NCBI RefSeq assembly: GCF_009755605.1
Contig: NZ_WPNZ01000003.1
Span: 463,713-527,712 of the forward strand
Source of the DNA: Streptomyces typhae
GTDB taxonomy: Bacteria > Actinomycetota > Actinomycetes > Streptomycetales > Streptomycetaceae
Direction of reading: 5' to 3'
DNA: 64,000 nucleotides
Part shown: one piece after another, positions 62,416 through 64,000 of the stretch
How the letters are laid out: each line of letters begins with the position of its first letter
How positions within the stretch are numbered: position 1 is the first letter of the stretch
Program-made: the position numbers and the translations under genes
Notes under the pieces: generated by a model
Seen by the model: the letters and a program-made list of their open reading frames with translations, nothing else
Told to the model about the DNA's origin: nothing
Databases searched by the model: none

Positions 62416-62459
62416 TACGGCCCGACTACGGCTCGACTACAGACCGACTACGGAGTGAC
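62416..62459. repeat. 11-bp tandem array x4 between the YCII and sigma-factor genes
   Basis: Units TACGGCCCGAC, TACGGCTCGAC, TACAGACCGAC and TACGGAGTGAC start at 62416, 62427, 62438 and 62449. The last unit nearly repeats the CACGGAGTGAC that carries the YCII stop (62391-62401). It is the third 11-bp-period array in the window. Confidence 0.9.
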
Positions 62460-62465
62460 GACCCG

Positions 62466-63620
62466 GTGACTGCCGAAGTGGACGACACCCTCCTCCGGAG
62501 CCTCACGCCGAGTGTGCTCGGCGTCCTCGTCCGTCGCGGAGCCGACTTCGCGGCGGCCGAGGACGCCGTCCAGGACGCGCTGGTCGAGGCCGTCCGCGTC
62601 TGGCCCACCGACCCGCCGCGGGACGCGAAGGGCTGGCTGGTCACCGTGGCCTGGCGCCGGTTCCTCGACGCGACCCGGGCGGACGTCGCCCGCCGTCGGC
62701 GTGAGGACCTCGTCGACGAGGAACCGGACCCAGGCCCCACGCCTTCGGTGGACGACACGCTCCAGCTCTACTTCCTGTGCGCCCACCCTTCGCTGACACC
62801 GTCGTCCGCGGTCGCGCTCACGCTGCGCGCAGTAGGCGGCCTGACGACCCGCCAGATCGCCCAGGCCTACCTGGTGCCCGAGGCAACCATGGCTCAGCGC
62901 ATCAGCCGGGCCAAGCGCACCGTCTCCGGCGTACGTCTGGACCGGGCCGGCGATGTCGCCACGGTGCTGCGTGTCCTGTATCTGGTCTTCAACGAGGGCT
63001 ATTCCGGTGACGTCGACCTGGCCGCCGAGGCCATCCGCCTCACCAGGCAGCTGGCGGCCTCGATCGACCACCCCGAGGTGGCGGGGCTCCTCGCCCTCAT
63101 GCTGCTCCACCACGCCCGCCGCGCTGCCCGGGTGGCACCGGACGGGGGTCTGGTGCCGCTCGCCGAGCAGGACCGCAGCTTGTGGGACACCGGGTCGATC
63201 GCCGAGGGCATCGCGATCCTGCAGACGGCTCTCGCCCGCGACCGCCTCGGCGAGTTCCAGGCCCAGGCCGCCATCGCGGCCCTGCACGCGGACGCGCTTG
63301 CCGCCGAGGAGACCGACTGGGTGCAGATCGTCGAGTGGTACGACGAGCTGGCTCGGTTGACCGACAGTCCCGTCGTCCGGCTGAACCGGGCGGTGGCCGT
63401 CGGTGAGGCCGACGGCCCGCGCGCCGGCCTGGCAGCGCTCGAAGCGCTGGACGATTCCTTGTCCCGCTATGCCGCGGTGGCGGCGTACCTGCACGAACGC
63501 GACGGCGATGTGATGCTGGCAGCCAGGTTGTACAGCGAGGCCGCAGAGAAAGCGTCGAACCTTGCCGAACGCGCGCATCTGACACGCCAGGCGGCTCGTC
63601 TCAACGCCCGCCGTAAGTAG
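62466..63620 (+). CDS. ECF42-type RNA polymerase sigma factor with a long C-terminal extension
   Basis: 384 residues from GTG 62466 (GGAG about 10 bases upstream); GTG 62397 is in frame but is followed by low-complexity sequence. Region 2 has EDAVQDALVEAVRVWP, DAKGWLVTVAWRRFLDATRA; region 4 has TLRAVGGLTTRQIAQAYLVPEATMAQRISRAKRTV. The 180-residue extension (DUF6596-like, LYLVFNEGYSG, DHPEVAGLLALMLLHHARR, VVRLNRAVAVGEADGP) is made of TPR-like helices and is the mark of ECF42. There is no anti-sigma factor gene, so the extension is thought to control activity. It is co-transcribed with YCII. Confidence 0.93.
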   Translation: MTAEVDDTLLRSLTPSVLGVLVRRGADFAAAEDAVQDALVEAVRVWPTDPPRDAKGWLVTVAWRRFLDATRADVARRRREDLVDEEPDPGPTPSVDDTLQLYFLCAHPSLTPSSAVALTLRAVGGLTTRQIAQAYLVPEATMAQRISRAKRTVSGVRLDRAGDVATVLRVLYLVFNEGYSGDVDLAAEAIRLTRQLAASIDHPEVAGLLALMLLHHARRAARVAPDGGLVPLAEQDRSLWDTGSIAEGIAILQTALARDRLGEFQAQAAIAALHADALAAEETDWVQIVEWYDELARLTDSPVVRLNRAVAVGEADGPRAGLAALEALDDSLSRYAAVAAYLHERDGDVMLAARLYSEAAEKASNLAERAHLTRQAARLNARRK

Positions 63621-63656
63621 CCGATAACTAAATGGCCGATAACGGCAACAACGCAG

Positions 63657-63688
63657 AAAACCCCCGCACCGTGAGGTGCGGGGGTTTT
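63657..63688. terminator. Perfect 14-bp bidirectional terminator after the sigma-factor gene
   Basis: AAAACCCCCGCACC (63657-63670) pairs with GGTGCGGGGGTTTT (63675-63688) around the loop GTGA. The A and T ends give a U-tract on both strands, so it can end the plus-strand sigma-factor transcript and the minus-strand rRNA transcript. Confidence 0.93.
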
Positions 63689-63700
63689 CTCTCAAAATGA

Positions 63701-63819
63701 GTTCGGCGGCGTCCTACTCTCCCACAGGGTCCCCCCTGCAGTACCATCGGCGCTGTGAGGCTTAGCTTCCGGGTTCGGAATGTAACCGGGCGTTTCCCTC
63801 ACGCTATGACCACCGAAAC
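63701..63819 (-). rRNA. rrf: 5S ribosomal RNA
   Basis: The minus strand reads GTTTCGGTGGTCATAGCGTG at the 5' end, has the conserved CCGAACCCGGAAGCTAAGCC in the middle and ends GGACGCCGCCGAAC. The 3' end pairs with the 5' end to form helix I. Length (119) and sequence match actinobacterial 5S. Termini are placed by similarity, plus or minus two bases. Confidence 0.95.
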
Positions 63820-63908
63820 ACTATGAAACTGTCAACCGGAGCCGTGACCAAAAGGCTACGACGGTTGTTCATGGTTTCAGAACCAACACAGTGGACGCGA
63901 GCAACTGA

Positions 63909-64000
63909 GGACAAGCCCTCGGCCTATTAGTACCAGTCAACTCCACCCCTCACAGGGCTTCCATATCTGGCCTATCAACCCAGTCGTCTACTGGGAGCCT
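63909..64000 (-). rRNA. rrl: 23S ribosomal RNA, 3' end only
   Basis: The minus strand reads GATATGGAAGCCCTGTGAGG, GACTGGTACTAATAGGCCGA and GGGCTTGTCC, the conserved 3' end of bacterial 23S. The gene continues beyond the right edge. The order 23S then 5S on the minus strand shows that the rRNA operon is transcribed leftwards. The 89-base spacer (63820-63908) to 5S holds no tRNA. Confidence 0.93.

Noticed and set aside
63820..63908. tRNA gene in the 23S-5S spacer
   Set aside because: 89 bases with no cloverleaf or TTC-containing T loop; Streptomyces rRNA operons usually lack tRNAs here.

Overview
The window is a high-GC actinobacterial chromosome segment, almost certainly Streptomyces. The evidence is the extreme third-position GC, GTG starts, stop-start overlaps, the order hpf / comFC / lpqB-mtrB-mtrA / mtnA, a 1,700-residue NAD-glutamate dehydrogenase, an ECF42-type sigma factor, and an rRNA operon at the right edge. 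From memory the right half is collinear with the S. coelicolor SCO2999-SCO3014 neighbourhood; I could not check this.

Left region (1-31.6 kb) is a cell-wall glycopolymer (teichoic-acid-like) locus. It begins after the end of a sugar ABC permease. It holds a GT4-Stealth fusion, three large GT2-TagF (polyglycerol/polyol-phosphate polymerase) fusions, two GT2 paralogues, galE, a TagGH-type polymer exporter, and a polyprenyl-phosphate sugar synthase, GtrA flippase and GT-C trio that resembles the three-component machinery for extracytoplasmic glycosylation. A second GT-C paralogue lies 18 kb away. A likely chain is: polymer built in the cytoplasm (TagF/Stealth), exported (TagGH), then decorated outside (GtrB/GtrA/GT-C). 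The locus is interrupted by an imine-reductase-like gene and by a cassette made of a MacB/FtsX-type ABC exporter, a NarL-type two-component system, a 54-residue membrane protein and a TetR regulator. The ABC operon and the two-component operon carry the same 20-bp element upstream in the same orientation.

Middle region (31.8-44 kb) is housekeeping: glutamate dehydrogenase, a DJ-1/PfpI protein, a HAD hydrolase, two conserved actinobacterial proteins and secA. Right region (44-63.6 kb): GNAT, a YcaQ-type DNA glycosylase, an orphan NarL regulator, long-form hpf, comFC, lpqB-mtrB-mtrA, mtnA, a five-gene operon (membrane protein, DUF4129, DUF4350, MoxR, DUF58), then a YCII/DGPF protein with its ECF42 sigma factor and a matching promoter. 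A strong bidirectional terminator separates this from a 5S-23S rRNA operon on the minus strand.

The most unusual property is not a gene. At about ten genes the stop codon sits inside a short tandem repeat (units of 11 to 46 bp, 2 to 6 copies) that continues into the intergenic space, and further exact 11- and 12-bp-period arrays fill intergenic gaps. The unit sequences differ from gene to gene, so this looks like a recurrent process or architecture and not a dispersed element.
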